The notes under the pieces are model-generated. The model saw only the letters and a program-made list of their open reading frames with translations. It was not told the DNA's origin and searched no databases. Shown here piece after piece: positions 17,778-28,090 of a DNA stretch of 64,000 nucleotides. The first letter of the stretch is position 1, and each line of letters opens with the position of its first letter. Source of the stretch: Roseateles sp. XES5 (GTDB taxonomy: Bacteria; Pseudomonadota; Alphaproteobacteria; Rhizobiales; Rhizobiaceae); the NCBI RefSeq assembly GCF_020535545.1, contig NZ_CP084754.1:620001-684000 (forward strand), written 5' to 3'. Position numbers and translations under genes: made by a program.

Positions 17778-18433
17778 CGCGAGAGCTCCACTTTCCGTTC
17801 GATCCCGCGCAGGACCGCTTCGAGGATGAGATTGAGGACATAATAGAGGGCCGCCGCCGTCAGATAGAATTCGAAGGGCCGATAGGTCTCGCTGATGACG
17901 AGCTGGGCGCTGTGAACCAGTTCGGCGATGCCGATCATCGAGACGATCGAGGATTCCTTCAGGAGCGCGATCATCATGTTGCCGACGGCCGGCACCGTGT
18001 TGCGGAGCGCCTGGGGCACGACGATGTAGAGCCGCGTCTGCCAGGCACCGAAGCCGAGCGAACGCGCCGCCTCCGTCTGCCCCTGATCGAGCGAGGCAAT
18101 GCCGGCGCGGAAGATGTCGGCATTGTAGACGGCGAAGTGCAGGCTGAGGGCGACGATGCCGGACCAGACGGCGGGAATGTCGATGCCGACCTGCACGAGG
18201 CCGAAATAGATGAGGAAAAGCTGCAAAAGCAGCGGCGTGCCCATGAAGAGCCACATGAAAAGGCGCACCGGCGCCCGCACCACGGGCGAGGCATAGAGCA
18301 CGACGAGGGCGAAGCCCATGCCGGCGACGATGCTGAGAAGCGCTGACGTGGCGGAGATGAAGGCCGTCCACCAGAGGCCCGTGCCGATCAGCGACCAGTA
18401 TTCCGGAACGATGGAGAAATCGAGACCCTGCAT
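17774..18433 (-). CDS. Polar amino acid ABC transporter permease (HisM/GlnP type)
   Basis: Inner membrane protein of 219 aa with about five helices. The N-terminus [20 protein letters not shown] is the typical start of this family. The EAA-type loop reads [20 protein letters not shown] (residues 115-135), followed by [20 protein letters not shown], a signature of amino-acid permeases. It pairs with the second permease 3 bp upstream. Confidence 0.92.
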   Translation of the reverse strand: MQGLDFSIVPEYWSLIGTGLWWTAFISATSALLSIVAGMGFALVVLYASPVVRAPVRLFMWLFMGTPLLLQLFLIYFGLVQVGIDIPAVWSGIVALSLHFAVYNADIFRAGIASLDQGQTEAARSLGFGAWQTRLYIVVPQALRNTVPAVGNMMIALLKESSIVSMIGIAELVHSAQLVISETYRPFEFYLTAAALYYVLNLILEAVLRGIERKVELSR

Positions 18434-18436
18434 GGC

Positions 18437-19087
18437 TCACGCCTCCCCTGCATAGGCGCGGTCGAGCCGGTCGATAACGAGCGTCAGGCCGTAGACCATG
18501 ATCATGTAGAGCACCGCCGTCACCGCGAAGATCTCGAAAGGCTTGTAGGTGGTGCCGATGAAGCGCTGCGCCGTATAGGTCAGTTCCACGACGGAGATGG
18601 TGGCGACGAGGGCCGTGCCCTTGACCAGCGCCACGGCATTGACGCCGAGCGGACGGATCATCAGCTTGGCGGCCTGCGGCAGCACGATCCAGCGCATGGA
18701 CTGGCTTTCGCCGAAGCCGAGCGAGCGCGCCGCCTCCATCTGACCGCGGTCGACCGACAGCACGCCGCCACGGATCGACTCGGCCATATAGGCCGCGATG
18801 TTGAGGCCGAGCGCGATGGTTCCCGCCGCGAAAGGCTCAAGCTGAATACCGACCTGCGGTCCGCCGAAATAGAGCAGGAAGATCTGGATCAGCGCCGGCG
18901 TGCCGCGAAAGACGCTGACATAGGCCGCCCCGGCAAAGCGCAGCGCCGCCATATGGGAGAGCCGCATCGCCGCGACGAGCGCTGCGACGGCAAGGCCGAG
19001 GGCGAGCGAGAGCAACGATATCTCGACGGTCGTCCAGGCCGCCTGGACGAAGACAGGGATGATGCGGCCGATGAGAGCGACGTCCAT
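18437..19087 (-). CDS. Polar amino acid ABC transporter permease (HisQ type)
   Basis: Inner membrane protein of 216 aa. ATG 19087 ([20 protein letters not shown]) is chosen; the frame continues upstream only into the repeat element. The conserved loop [20 protein letters not shown] is followed by [20 protein letters not shown]. It lies directly downstream of a RIME-like repeat that separates it from the binding-protein gene. Confidence 0.9.
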   Translation of the reverse strand: MDVALIGRIIPVFVQAAWTTVEISLLSLALGLAVAALVAAMRLSHMAALRFAGAAYVSVFRGTPALIQIFLLYFGGPQVGIQLEPFAAGTIALGLNIAAYMAESIRGGVLSVDRGQMEAARSLGFGESQSMRWIVLPQAAKLMIRPLGVNAVALVKGTALVATISVVELTYTAQRFIGTTYKPFEIFAVTAVLYMIMVYGLTLVIDRLDRAYAGEA

Positions 19088-19097
19088 TCGCGGGTCC

Positions 19098-19202
19098 CTA
19101 GAGCATGTCAGGTTCAGGTTGAACCAGACATGCTCTGAATTCTTTTGTTTTCGTTTGTCTTTTCGGGAAAACCGGTTCCCACTTTTCCCTGACAAACTCT
19201 AG
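19098..19202 (+). repeat. RIME-like palindromic repeat, copy 2 (inside transporter operon)
   Basis: Same 105-bp element and orientation as copy 1, with one hairpin arm mismatch (TGAACCAGACATGCTC). It lies between the binding-protein gene (stop 19261) and the first permease gene (start 19087), only 10 bp before the permease start codon. It would be transcribed as part of the operon mRNA and could fold into a stable hairpin that dampens or processes the downstream message. Confidence 0.9.
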
Positions 19203-19260
19203 CGATCGATCGGGCCACCGGCGGATGCTCCCGCCGGGGCCTTCTCAAGAGGCGAAACGA

Positions 19261-20046
19261 TCAGCGGATGTCCGCACCGATCCATTTCATGGCGATGGCC
19301 TCGTAGGTGCCGTCGGCCATCATCTCGTCCAGCGCCTTCTGCATGGCGGCCTTCAGCTCGGGATTGCCCTTGCGGATGGCGATGCCGATCTTGTCCTCGG
19401 TGCCTGCGAATTCCGCCACGTCGAGTTTCGTCACCTTCTCACCGGTCGCCTTGACCGCGATGGAGACCGGAACGGCGTCGGCGATCATCGCCTGGATGCG
19501 ACCGGCCTTGAGTTCCAGGAAGAGTTCCGGCAGCCCCTTGTAGGTGCGGATTTCCCAGCCACCGCGCTCGCGCGCCCATTTCTCGTGGGTCTCGCCCAGC
19601 GTCACGCCGATCGTCTTGTCCTTGAGGTCGTCGAGCGACTTGATGTCGGAGCCGTCCACGACAAAGACGCCCCGGCCCGACTTGTAATAGGGTCCGACGA
19701 AATCGACGGCCTTCTCGCGCTCCGGCGTGATGGTCATGCTGCCGATGACGGAATCGTACTTGCCGGCCAAGAGGCCTGCGATAATGCCGTCCCAGGCCGT
19801 GCTGATGCCCGTGCCCTTGACGCCGAGACGCTTGGCGATCTCGTTGCCGATATCGACGTCGAAGCCGACCGTCTGGTTGCTGTCGTCGACGAAGCTGAAG
19901 GGCGGGTAGGCGCCGCTGTTGGCGAACTTGAATTCGCCCGCGGTCTTTATGGTCTCCAGATCGTCGGCGTTCGCCGTGACAGGCGCAGCCAGAACGGAGA
20001 AGGCAAGGCCCGCGGCCATGGCGCAGGATAGAATGGTCTTCAACAT
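19261..20046 (-). CDS. Polar amino acid ABC transporter substrate-binding protein
   Basis: Periplasmic protein of 261 aa; ATG 20046 starts the signal peptide MLKTILSCAMAAGLAFSVLA, cleaved near ANA. The family 3 signature appears as GAYPPFSFVDDSNQTVGFDV near residue 45, followed by GNEIAKRLGV, SVIGSMTITPEREKAVDFV and KTIGVTLGETHEKWAR. It binds a polar or basic amino-acid-like ligand for the two permeases downstream. A 14-bp palindrome lies about 94 bp upstream of the start. Confidence 0.9.
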   Translation of the reverse strand: MLKTILSCAMAAGLAFSVLAAPVTANADDLETIKTAGEFKFANSGAYPPFSFVDDSNQTVGFDVDIGNEIAKRLGVKGTGISTAWDGIIAGLLAGKYDSVIGSMTITPEREKAVDFVGPYYKSGRGVFVVDGSDIKSLDDLKDKTIGVTLGETHEKWARERGGWEIRTYKGLPELFLELKAGRIQAMIADAVPVSIAVKATGEKVTKLDVAEFAGTEDKIGIAIRKGNPELKAAMQKALDEMMADGTYEAIAMKWIGADIR

Positions 20047-20139
20047 GATCGTTCCCTTGTTTTTAAAGGACCACCGCTGAGGCGATGCGCCTTGAAGGGA
20101 ACTATGTCGGCCACGGCGTGCATTTAGCAAATAGATATG

Positions 20140-20153
20140 TGCAATGCATTGCA
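20140..20153. promoter_or_regulatory. Perfect palindrome upstream of the amino-acid transporter operon
   Basis: TGCAATGCATTGCA is a perfect 14-bp palindrome in an AT-rich stretch upstream of the binding-protein gene. Its right half extends to CTATGCAAT on the minus strand (20156-20148), and that 9-mer recurs at 12133-12141 between the LysR and thioesterase genes. A shared regulator, most simply the LysR protein, could bind both. This is inferred from position and sequence only. Confidence 0.45.
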
Positions 20154-20220
20154 TAGTATTTTGGAATGCTTCAGGCACGGCCTGCAACCCGCCGCCGCCC
20201 TCGTGCAGGGCCGTGCGATT

Positions 20221-20919
20221 CTAGCCGAAATTGCGCCTGTAGGTGGAGGCGATGAGGGTGGTCGCGGCGGCAAGCGCAGCCTCTCCATCCCGCCGTTCGA
20301 TTGCGGTCAGGATCGCCTCATGCTGGTTCAGCGACGCACCGAAACCGCCTGAGGCAGCCATGGTCCGGGGAATGCTGATCGAAAGCGCGGCCCTGACAAC
20401 CGAGGAGATCGGCAACAGGAAACGGTTGTGCGCGGCCTGCAGGATCTGGAGGTGGAAATCGATGTCGGCCTCGATGGCGTCTTCGAGCCCGACATGCGCC
20501 TGCGACATGCGGACAAAGGCCGCCCGGATGGCCGCATGATCGGCCGTCGTGCCGCGCTGGGCCGCGAGGCGCGCGGCCATCGGCTCGATGGAGAGGCGGA
20601 TTTCGAAAAGCTCCTCGGCGAGCGCATCCTGGTCTTCGGCATCGCCCTGCCAGGACAGCACGACCGGGTCGAGCGTGTTCCAGTGCTCGGCCGCGCGAAC
20701 GCGCGTTCCGAGCCGTGGCTTGGCCTCGATGAAGCCCTTCGTCGTGAGGATCTGCAGGGCCTCGCGCAAGGTCGTCCGGCTGACGCCGAGCGTCGCCAGC
20801 ATGTCGGCCTCGCGTGGCAGGGTATCGCCGGCCTTCAACGCGCCGAGCGCGATGCGCCGGCCGATATCGCCTGCAATGCGGGCCGGCAGGCCGCGATCCT
20901 CCCGAGCGATGGCCTTCAT
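20221..20919 (-). CDS. GntR family regulator, FCD (FadR) subfamily
   Basis: Regulator of 232 aa. The winged HTH is at residues 10-75: ALKAGDTLPREADMLATLGV, then SRTTLREALQILTTKGFIEA. The C-terminal FCD domain (about 95-220) has the metal-ligand type motif ADIDFHLQILQAAHN. It is the third gene after a dehydratase and a DapA-family gene on the same strand, 40 bp downstream, so it most likely controls sugar-acid use. Control of the following amino-acid importer is the alternative. Confidence 0.88.
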   Translation of the reverse strand: MKAIAREDRGLPARIAGDIGRRIALGALKAGDTLPREADMLATLGVSRTTLREALQILTTKGFIEAKPRLGTRVRAAEHWNTLDPVVLSWQGDAEDQDALAEELFEIRLSIEPMAARLAAQRGTTADHAAIRAAFVRMSQAHVGLEDAIEADIDFHLQILQAAHNRFLLPISSVVRAALSISIPRTMAASGGFGASLNQHEAILTAIERRDGEAALAAATTLIASTYRRNFG

Positions 20920-20959
20920 GCGCGCTTCTCCGTTACCTCTTGCGCTCGTTCATAGACGC

Positions 20960-21871
20960 TCAGTCCTCTTCGGGAAAGCCACCCATGGCGGCGGCATAGC
21001 GCGCGACCATCTCGATGCCGGCGGCGGTCGGCCGCTGGGCCGGGCCGCGATCGTGGATCACCATTCCCGCCCGCTCGCCGAAGAGGCGCTTGCCGTAGCA
21101 CAGAAGCGTCTCGATGCTTTGCATGGTGAAGACGACACCCGGCAGCATGCGGCGGTATTCCTCCTCGGCATGCGCGTCCCAGCCATCGCAGAAGAACTCG
21201 TAGGCCCGCACCGCATAGTCGATGGAATCGGGCGCGAGGATGAGGCCGCGACAACCGATGCGCAGGTTCTCGAGAAGCTCCAGCCCGGCCCGGCCGTTGA
21301 AGACGGGCAGCTGCCGCTCCGTCACCTCGATGAGACGCGCGATGTCGACGACCGGCCCCTCGCCCTTCACCAGACGGATATTCGGATGCTGGCGCACGAG
21401 GTCACGAATATCGTCGGCCGCAAGTCCGCGGCCCATCAAGGCCGGCGCATTCTGGATGGCAAGTGGCAGGCTGGTCTTCTCGGCCACGCGGCCGAAGAAG
21501 CGGATATATTCGGCGGCGGAATACTGGCCGACCATGGGTGGCTGCAGGATCAGCCAGTCCGCACCGGCGGCCTCCGCATGGCGCACCTGCCGGACCTGTT
21601 CCTCGACGGACGAGCCGAAGATCGTCAGCGCGACGGGCACGCGGCCGGCCGTATCCTCGACCACCCAGTCCATCACCGCCATGCGCTCCGCCTCGGCGAG
21701 CTTGGAGACTTCGGTGGCAAGACCGAGCGCGGCCATGCCGTGCACACCGCTGGCGAGACAGATTTCCACCTGCCGCCGCATCGCTGCCCGGTCGAGCTTC
21801 TCCTCTCCATCGAAGAGCGCATAGAGGATGGCGTGGATGCCGTGGAGGTCCTCGACGTGAAAATTCCGCAC
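20960..21871 (-). CDS. Dihydrodipicolinate synthase family aldolase/dehydratase
   Basis: TIM-barrel enzyme of 303 aa. The start chosen is the GTG at 21871, preceded by GAGGAGGTAGCG; this gives the normal family length. Visible: VRNFHVEDLHGIHAILYALF, EICLASGVHGMAALGLATEV with the pyruvate-binding G-rich turn, LILQPPMVGQYSAAEYIRFF, and the Schiff-base lysine in IRLVKGEGPVVD. Relatives act on 2-keto-3-deoxy sugar acids (aldolases) or dehydrate L-2-keto-3-deoxyarabonate. It follows the IlvD/Edd dehydratase by 10 bp, which would make its 2-keto-3-deoxy substrate. Confidence 0.82.
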   Translation of the reverse strand: MRNFHVEDLHGIHAILYALFDGEEKLDRAAMRRQVEICLASGVHGMAALGLATEVSKLAEAERMAVMDWVVEDTAGRVPVALTIFGSSVEEQVRQVRHAEAAGADWLILQPPMVGQYSAAEYIRFFGRVAEKTSLPLAIQNAPALMGRGLAADDIRDLVRQHPNIRLVKGEGPVVDIARLIEVTERQLPVFNGRAGLELLENLRIGCRGLILAPDSIDYAVRAYEFFCDGWDAHAEEEYRRMLPGVVFTMQSIETLLCYGKRLFGERAGMVIHDRGPAQRPTAAGIEMVARYAAAMGGFPEED

Positions 21872-21881
21872 CGCTACCTCC

Positions 21882-23597
<1,716 letters not shown>

Positions 23598-23641
23598 CTC
23601 GTTTCCTCCCATCGACGATACCGGCGTGCCGGTTTGTTATT

Positions 23642-23670
23642 CTCATATAATCGGAGTTATTAGCGGTCAA
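23642..23670 (-). promoter_or_regulatory. Putative sigma70-type promoter of the dehydratase operon
   Basis: On the minus strand TTGACC (23670-23665) and TATGAG (23647-23642) are separated by 17 bp, within an AT-rich island about 45 bp before the dehydratase start codon. Matches to consensus are moderate. Confidence 0.45.
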
Positions 23671-23690
23671 CAACGGGGAGACCTGGCGAC

Positions 23691-23723
23691 AAAGAAAAAC
23701 CTCCGGGGCGCGGGCACCGGAGG
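23691..23723 (-). terminator. Rho-independent terminator after the SDR gene
   Basis: On the minus strand CCTCCGG, a 10-nt loop and CCGGAGG are followed by TTTTTC. It begins 33 bp past the SDR stop, so it ends the GntR-SDR transcription unit before the dehydratase promoter. Confidence 0.75.
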
Positions 23724-23756
23724 CTTGAAGAGGGCGGGAGGTCGCAGGCCGGTCGA

Positions 23757-24533
23757 TCAGGGATGGTGCAGCACGGTCATGCCGCCATCGACCGTCAGGC
23801 AGGTCGCGTTCATGAAGGGGCATTCGTCCGAGATCATGAAAAGCGCGGCCCTGGCGATCTCTTCCGGCGTCGCGATACGCCCGCCGGGATGGAGCCGCAT
23901 CGTCGCGGCCTCCGCCTCGACCGGATCGGGGAAACTGTTCCAGTACTCGACGACTTTCTGCGTGCGTACATAGCCGGGCGCCAGCGCGTTCACGCGCACG
24001 CCCTGCCCGGCATATTCGAGGCCGAGCGCCTTGGTCATGCCGAGCAGCGCATGCTTGGCGACGGGATAGGGGAAGGTATGCGGGATGATGGTGAAGGCAT
24101 GGGTCGAGGCGATGTTGAGGATGACGCCGCCGCCCGCCTCGATCATGCCCGGCAGCACAGCCCGGCTGCAGTTCCACGCGCCCTTGAGGTTGATGTCGAA
24201 GCAACGCTGCCAGTCCGCGTCGGACAGTTTCAGCGGCTCGAAGAAGACATTGACGCCGGCATTGTTGACCAGCGCATTGGGCCGGCCGATCTCGCCCGTG
24301 GCCGCAAGCACCGCCCGCTCGATGGCCTCCGCATCCGTGATATCGGCCGCCCTGTGGCCGACCCTGCCGCCCGCTGCCCGCAGGCGCCCGGCTTCGCGCG
24401 CAAGAAGATCGCCGTCGCGGTCGATCAGGAACAGGTCCGCGCCTTCCGCAAGGAAGACCTCGGCAATGGCAAGGCCGATGCCCTGGGCCGCGCCGGTGAC
24501 GACAATCCGCTTGCCTTCAAGACGTCCAGTCAT
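23757..24533 (-). CDS. Short-chain dehydrogenase/reductase (sugar dehydrogenase-like)
   Basis: Classical SDR of 258 aa; ATG 24533 overlaps the GntR stop by 4 bp. Nucleotide-binding VVTGAAQGIGLAIAEVF, VNNAGVNVF, catalytic serine in NIASTHAF and the YPVAK tyrosine-lysine pair are present. LAPGYVRTQKVVEYWNSFPD near residue 190 forms the substrate lid. Relatives oxidise L-arabinose, D-galactose, L-fucose or 2-keto-3-deoxyfuconate. With a sugar-acid dehydratase and an arabinose-type importer next to it, oxidation of the imported aldose to a lactone is the likely role. Confidence 0.82.
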   Translation of the reverse strand: MTGRLEGKRIVVTGAAQGIGLAIAEVFLAEGADLFLIDRDGDLLAREAGRLRAAGGRVGHRAADITDAEAIERAVLAATGEIGRPNALVNNAGVNVFFEPLKLSDADWQRCFDINLKGAWNCSRAVLPGMIEAGGGVILNIASTHAFTIIPHTFPYPVAKHALLGMTKALGLEYAGQGVRVNALAPGYVRTQKVVEYWNSFPDPVEAEAATMRLHPGGRIATPEEIARAALFMISDECPFMNATCLTVDGGMTVLHHP

Positions 24534-25309
24534 GCCGGTTCTCCTCCGCGCTCGGCGGGATGATTGCGCACCGCGATGGCGATATCGCGCGCGGCAATGT
24601 CCAGCATGCGATGCGAGCATTCACGCGCGGCCGCCTTGTCGCGCATGCGCAACGCCTCGACCAGCCGCTTGTGGATTTCCACCGCCTCGCCGCGGGTATC
24701 AGCCGCCTCGTTGGAAGCGTGCAGGGAAAATTCAAGCGCCGCCTGGATGATGCTGGCAAGCTGCATGAAGACCTGATTGTGGCTGGCCTTCAAAAGCCCG
24801 GCATGGAAGGCGACGTCCGCTTCGGTAAAAGCCGAAAGGTCGCCCTCGGCGTCGCGCATGCGCTCCCACGCCCGCTCGATCTCCGCCACCTCCTGCACCG
24901 TCGCCCGCTCGGCCGCGAATTCCGCGGCGAAGGGCTCAATGGCGCGGCGCGCATCGAGCACGCAGGTCAAAAGATCCAGTTCGAAAATACGCGGCCCGAT
25001 CCATTCCAGCACCTGCTGGTCAAGGATGTTCCACTCCTCCTTCGGGCAGACGATGGTGCCAACCCGCGAACGCCCGCGCACCAGGCCCTTCGATTCGAGA
25101 ATCTTCAGGGATTCCCGAATGACCGTGCGGCTCACGCCGTAGCGCAGGCACAATTCCGCCTCCGTCGGAAGAAAGGCGCCGATCGGGAAGACGTCGGCAC
25201 AGATATCCGATGCGATCGTCCGCGTAACGTTCTTCTGTACACGGGGCCGACGCACCGTCCCTTCGCCTTCAGCCGTGTCCACACGCTCTCCCTGTTCCTG
25301 CACGGCCAT
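24530..25309 (-). CDS. GntR family regulator, FCD subfamily
   Basis: Regulator of 259 aa; ATG 25309 after GGATGGAGA. The HTH region reads PIGAFLPTEAELCLRYGVSR, then TVIRESLKILESKGLVRGRS, followed by EEWNILDQQVLEWIG and an FCD domain with TEADVAFHAGLLKASHN. It is divergent from the araF-like gene and in operon with the SDR, so it probably senses a sugar acid and represses both units through sites in the 199-bp gap. Confidence 0.9.
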   Translation of the reverse strand: MAVQEQGERVDTAEGEGTVRRPRVQKNVTRTIASDICADVFPIGAFLPTEAELCLRYGVSRTVIRESLKILESKGLVRGRSRVGTIVCPKEEWNILDQQVLEWIGPRIFELDLLTCVLDARRAIEPFAAEFAAERATVQEVAEIERAWERMRDAEGDLSAFTEADVAFHAGLLKASHNQVFMQLASIIQAALEFSLHASNEAADTRGEAVEIHKRLVEALRMRDKAAARECSHRMLDIAARDIAIAVRNHPAERGGEPA

Positions 25310-25423
25310 TCTCCATCCCGTTTTCGCTGCCGACGCGCCGCCAGCGATCCATATCCCGTTTCCCGCCCGATGGCGACGATCGGATTCGCCGGACAGACAA
25401 GCTATCATACACAGATATTCAAT

Positions 25424-25456
25424 TCATCATACAAGATCAATTGACGAATATGATGA
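25424..25456. promoter_or_regulatory. Inverted repeat upstream of araF, candidate GntR operator
   Basis: Arms TCATCATA (25424-25431) and TATGATGA (25449-25456) match perfectly across 17 bp and overlap a TTGACG hexamer at 25441. In addition ATCATACA occurs twice, at 25404 and 25426, 22 bp apart (about two helix turns). Sites of this kind in the divergent region suit regulation by the neighbouring FCD-GntR protein. Confidence 0.5.
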
Positions 25457-25508
25457 AAGACCTTACACCTTGGAGCACTGCAGGCGCAGTTATTTTGGGA
25501 GAGAGACA

Positions 25509-26492
25509 ATGGGCTTTATCAAAGCAGCCATCCTGGCTGGCACCGTCGCCGTATTCGCCGCAACCTCCGCCTTTGCCGCCGACGTCAAGATCGGCTTCAT
25601 CGTGAAGCAGCCGGAAGAGCCGTGGTTCCAGGATGAATGGAAATTCGCCGACGTCGCCGCCAAGGAGAAGGGCTTCACCCTCGTCAAGATCGGCGCGGAA
25701 GACGGCGAGAAGGTTCAGTCGGCCATCGACAATCTCGGCGCGCAGGGCGCACAGGGCTTTATCATCTGCACGCCGGACGTGAAGCTCGGCCCCGGCATCG
25801 TCGCCAAGGCCGCCGCCAACGACCTCAAGCTGATGACCGTCGACGACCGCCTGGTCAATGCCGATGGCTCCCCGATCGAGGACGTCGCGCATATGGGCAT
25901 CTCGGCCACCAAGATCGGCGAGGCCGTCGGCCAGACCATCGTCGACGAGATCAAGAAGCGCGGCTGGGACATGAAGGACGTCGGTGCGATCCGCGTTTCC
26001 TACGACCAACTGCCGACCGCCGTCGACCGTGTCGAAGGCGCGCTCTCCGTGCTGAAGGCCGCCGGTTTCCCGGAAGCCAACATTTTCGACGCCCCGCAGG
26101 CCAAGACCGATACGGAAGCCGCCCTGAACGCCGCCACCGTCGTTCTCAACAAGAATGCCGGCATCAAACACTGGGTCGCCGTCGGCCTCAATGACGAAGC
26201 CGTTCTCGGCGCCGTCCGCGCGACCGAAAGCGTCGGCATCGCCGCCGACAGCATGATCGGCGTCGGCATCGGCGGCGCGGATTCGGCGATCAACGAGTTC
26301 AAGAAGCCCGCCGCCACCGGCTTCTTCGGCACCGTGATCATCTCGCCGAAGCGCCACGGCTACGAGACCGCGCTCAACATGTACGAGTGGATCGCCAACG
26401 GCAAGGAACCGGAAAAGCTGATCCTGACGGCCGGCCAGGTCGCCCTGCGCGACAACTATGAAACCGTCCGCAAGGATCTTGGCATCGAATAA
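25509..26492 (+). CDS. araF: L-arabinose-type ABC transporter substrate-binding protein
   Basis: Periplasmic protein of 327 aa; ATG 25509 after GGGAGAGAGACA. Signal peptide MGFIKAAILAGTVAVFAATS, cleaved near AFA. The mature start VKIGFIVKQPEEPWFQDEWK is very close to E. coli AraF as remembered (LKLGFLVKQPEEPWFQTEWK), and GFIICTPDVKLGPGIVAKA and HWVAVGLNDEAVLGAVRATE also align. It binds an aldose such as L-arabinose, D-galactose or D-fucose for the AraG/AraH-like proteins downstream. Confidence 0.88.
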   Translation: MGFIKAAILAGTVAVFAATSAFAADVKIGFIVKQPEEPWFQDEWKFADVAAKEKGFTLVKIGAEDGEKVQSAIDNLGAQGAQGFIICTPDVKLGPGIVAKAAANDLKLMTVDDRLVNADGSPIEDVAHMGISATKIGEAVGQTIVDEIKKRGWDMKDVGAIRVSYDQLPTAVDRVEGALSVLKAAGFPEANIFDAPQAKTDTEAALNAATVVLNKNAGIKHWVAVGLNDEAVLGAVRATESVGIAADSMIGVGIGGADSAINEFKKPAATGFFGTVIISPKRHGYETALNMYEWIANGKEPEKLILTAGQVALRDNYETVRKDLGIE

Positions 26493-26515
26493 TCATCCTC
26501 CCAAGATGATTTCAT

Positions 26516-26538
26516 CCCGGCGGCGTTTCGCCGCCGGG
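26516..26538 (+). repeat. REP-like hairpin between araF and araG
   Basis: Perfect 10-bp stem CCCGGCGGCG/CGCCGCCGGG around TTT, 23 bp after the araF stop, followed by TCTCCTTC rather than a T-run. Such hairpins after binding-protein genes protect the upstream mRNA and lower expression of the ATPase and permease. That function is inferred from analogy. Confidence 0.6.
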
Positions 26539-26557
26539 TCTCCTTCGGGGTGATGAC

Positions 26558-28090
26558 ATGCAGGACTTTCTCGAATTCAAGGCGATATCCAAAGGATATC
26601 CCGGCGTGCAGGCGCTCGCCGACGTTTCCTTCTCCGTGAAGAAGGGTGCCGTGCACGGCCTGATGGGCGAAAACGGCGCCGGCAAATCGACCCTTATCCG
26701 CGTGCTCTCGGGCGACCAGTCCGCCGACACCGGCGAAATCCGCATCGATGGGCAATTGCAACGCTATCGCTCGGTGCGCGACGCCTTCGATGCCGGCGTC
26801 ATCGTCATTCACCAGGAACTGCAGCTCGTGCCCGAGCTGACGGTCGCCGAAAATCTCTGGCTCGGCCGCTTCCCCGGCAAGGCCGGCGTTATCGACCGCA
26901 CCCGTCTCATCGGCGTGGTGAAGGAGAAGCTCGCCGATATCGGCATCGACATCGATCCGGCCGCCAAGGTCGCCTCTCTCTCCATCGGCGAGCGTCAGAT
27001 GGTCGAGATCGCCAAGGCCGTGATGGCCGATGCGCGCGTCATCGCCCTCGACGAACCGACCTCCTCGCTGTCTTCGCGGGAAAGCGAAATCCTCTTCGCC
27101 CTGATCGATCGCCTCAGGGCGCAGGGCAAGGTCATTCTCTATGTCTCGCACCGCCTCGACGAGATTTTCCGCCTTTGCGACAGCCTCACGGTCCTGCGCG
27201 ATGGCAAGCTCGCCGCCCATCATCCCGATATCGCCGCGGTGACGCGCGACAAGATCATTGCCGAAATGGTCGGTCGCGAGATTTCCAACATCTGGGGTTT
27301 TCGCCCGCGCGAGCGCGGCGCCGTGCGGCTGGAGGTCAAGAATCTCGCAGGCCGCAAGCTGCGCAATCCGATCAGCTTCTCCGTGCGCCAGGGTGAAATC
27401 CTCGGCTTCTTCGGCCTTATCGGCGCCGGCCGCAGCGAAATGGCCCGCCTCGTCTACGGCGCGGACGCCCGCTCGGAGGGCGCGGTCACGGTCGACGGAA
27501 CGACCGTCACGCCCGACAGCCCGCCGCAGTCGATCCGCTCGGGCATCGTGCTCTGCCCGGAGGACCGCAAGTTCGACGGGATCGTGCAAGGCCGGAACAT
27601 CGAGGAAAACATGGCGATTTCCTCTCGCCGTCACTTTTCTCCCTTCGGCATTCTCCAGCCGAAGAAGGAGGCCGAGCTTGCCGAGCGCTTCATCGCCAAG
27701 CTGCGCGTGCGCACGCCCTCGCGCAAGCAGGACATCATCAACCTGTCCGGCGGCAACCAGCAGAAGGTCATCCTCGGCCGCTGGCTTTCCGAACAGGGCG
27801 TGAAGGTCCTCATCATCGACGAGCCGACACGCGGCATCGATGTCGGCGCCAAGTCGGAAATCTACGAAATCCTCTACGAGCTCGCCGGTCAGGGCATGGC
27901 CATCGTCGTGATATCGAGCGAATTGCCGGAAGTGATGGGCATCACCGACCGCATCGTGGTCATGTGCGAGGGCCGGGTCGCCGCCGACATGGAGCGCGCC
28001 GACTTCGACGAGCGGCGTATCCTTGCCGCCGCCCTTCCCGATGTGTCCAACGCCAGCGAACTCCCCAACCAGCAGGTCCAGTCGCGATGA
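26558..28090 (+). CDS. araG: Sugar ABC transporter ATP-binding protein (AraG/MglA type)
   Basis: Duplicated ATPase of 510 aa. First half: Walker A GENGAGKST, VIHQELQLVPELTV, SIGERQMVEIAKAVM and VIALDEPTSSLS. Second half: a degenerate Walker A GLIGAGRSEMAR, LSGGNQQKVILGRWL and VLIIDEPTRGIDVG. The asymmetry is normal for AraG/MglA/RbsA. It energises the permease that overlaps its stop by 4 bp. Confidence 0.93.
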   Translation: MQDFLEFKAISKGYPGVQALADVSFSVKKGAVHGLMGENGAGKSTLIRVLSGDQSADTGEIRIDGQLQRYRSVRDAFDAGVIVIHQELQLVPELTVAENLWLGRFPGKAGVIDRTRLIGVVKEKLADIGIDIDPAAKVASLSIGERQMVEIAKAVMADARVIALDEPTSSLSSRESEILFALIDRLRAQGKVILYVSHRLDEIFRLCDSLTVLRDGKLAAHHPDIAAVTRDKIIAEMVGREISNIWGFRPRERGAVRLEVKNLAGRKLRNPISFSVRQGEILGFFGLIGAGRSEMARLVYGADARSEGAVTVDGTTVTPDSPPQSIRSGIVLCPEDRKFDGIVQGRNIEENMAISSRRHFSPFGILQPKKEAELAERFIAKLRVRTPSRKQDIINLSGGNQQKVILGRWLSEQGVKVLIIDEPTRGIDVGAKSEIYEILYELAGQGMAIVVISSELPEVMGITDRIVVMCEGRVAADMERADFDERRILAAALPDVSNASELPNQQVQSR

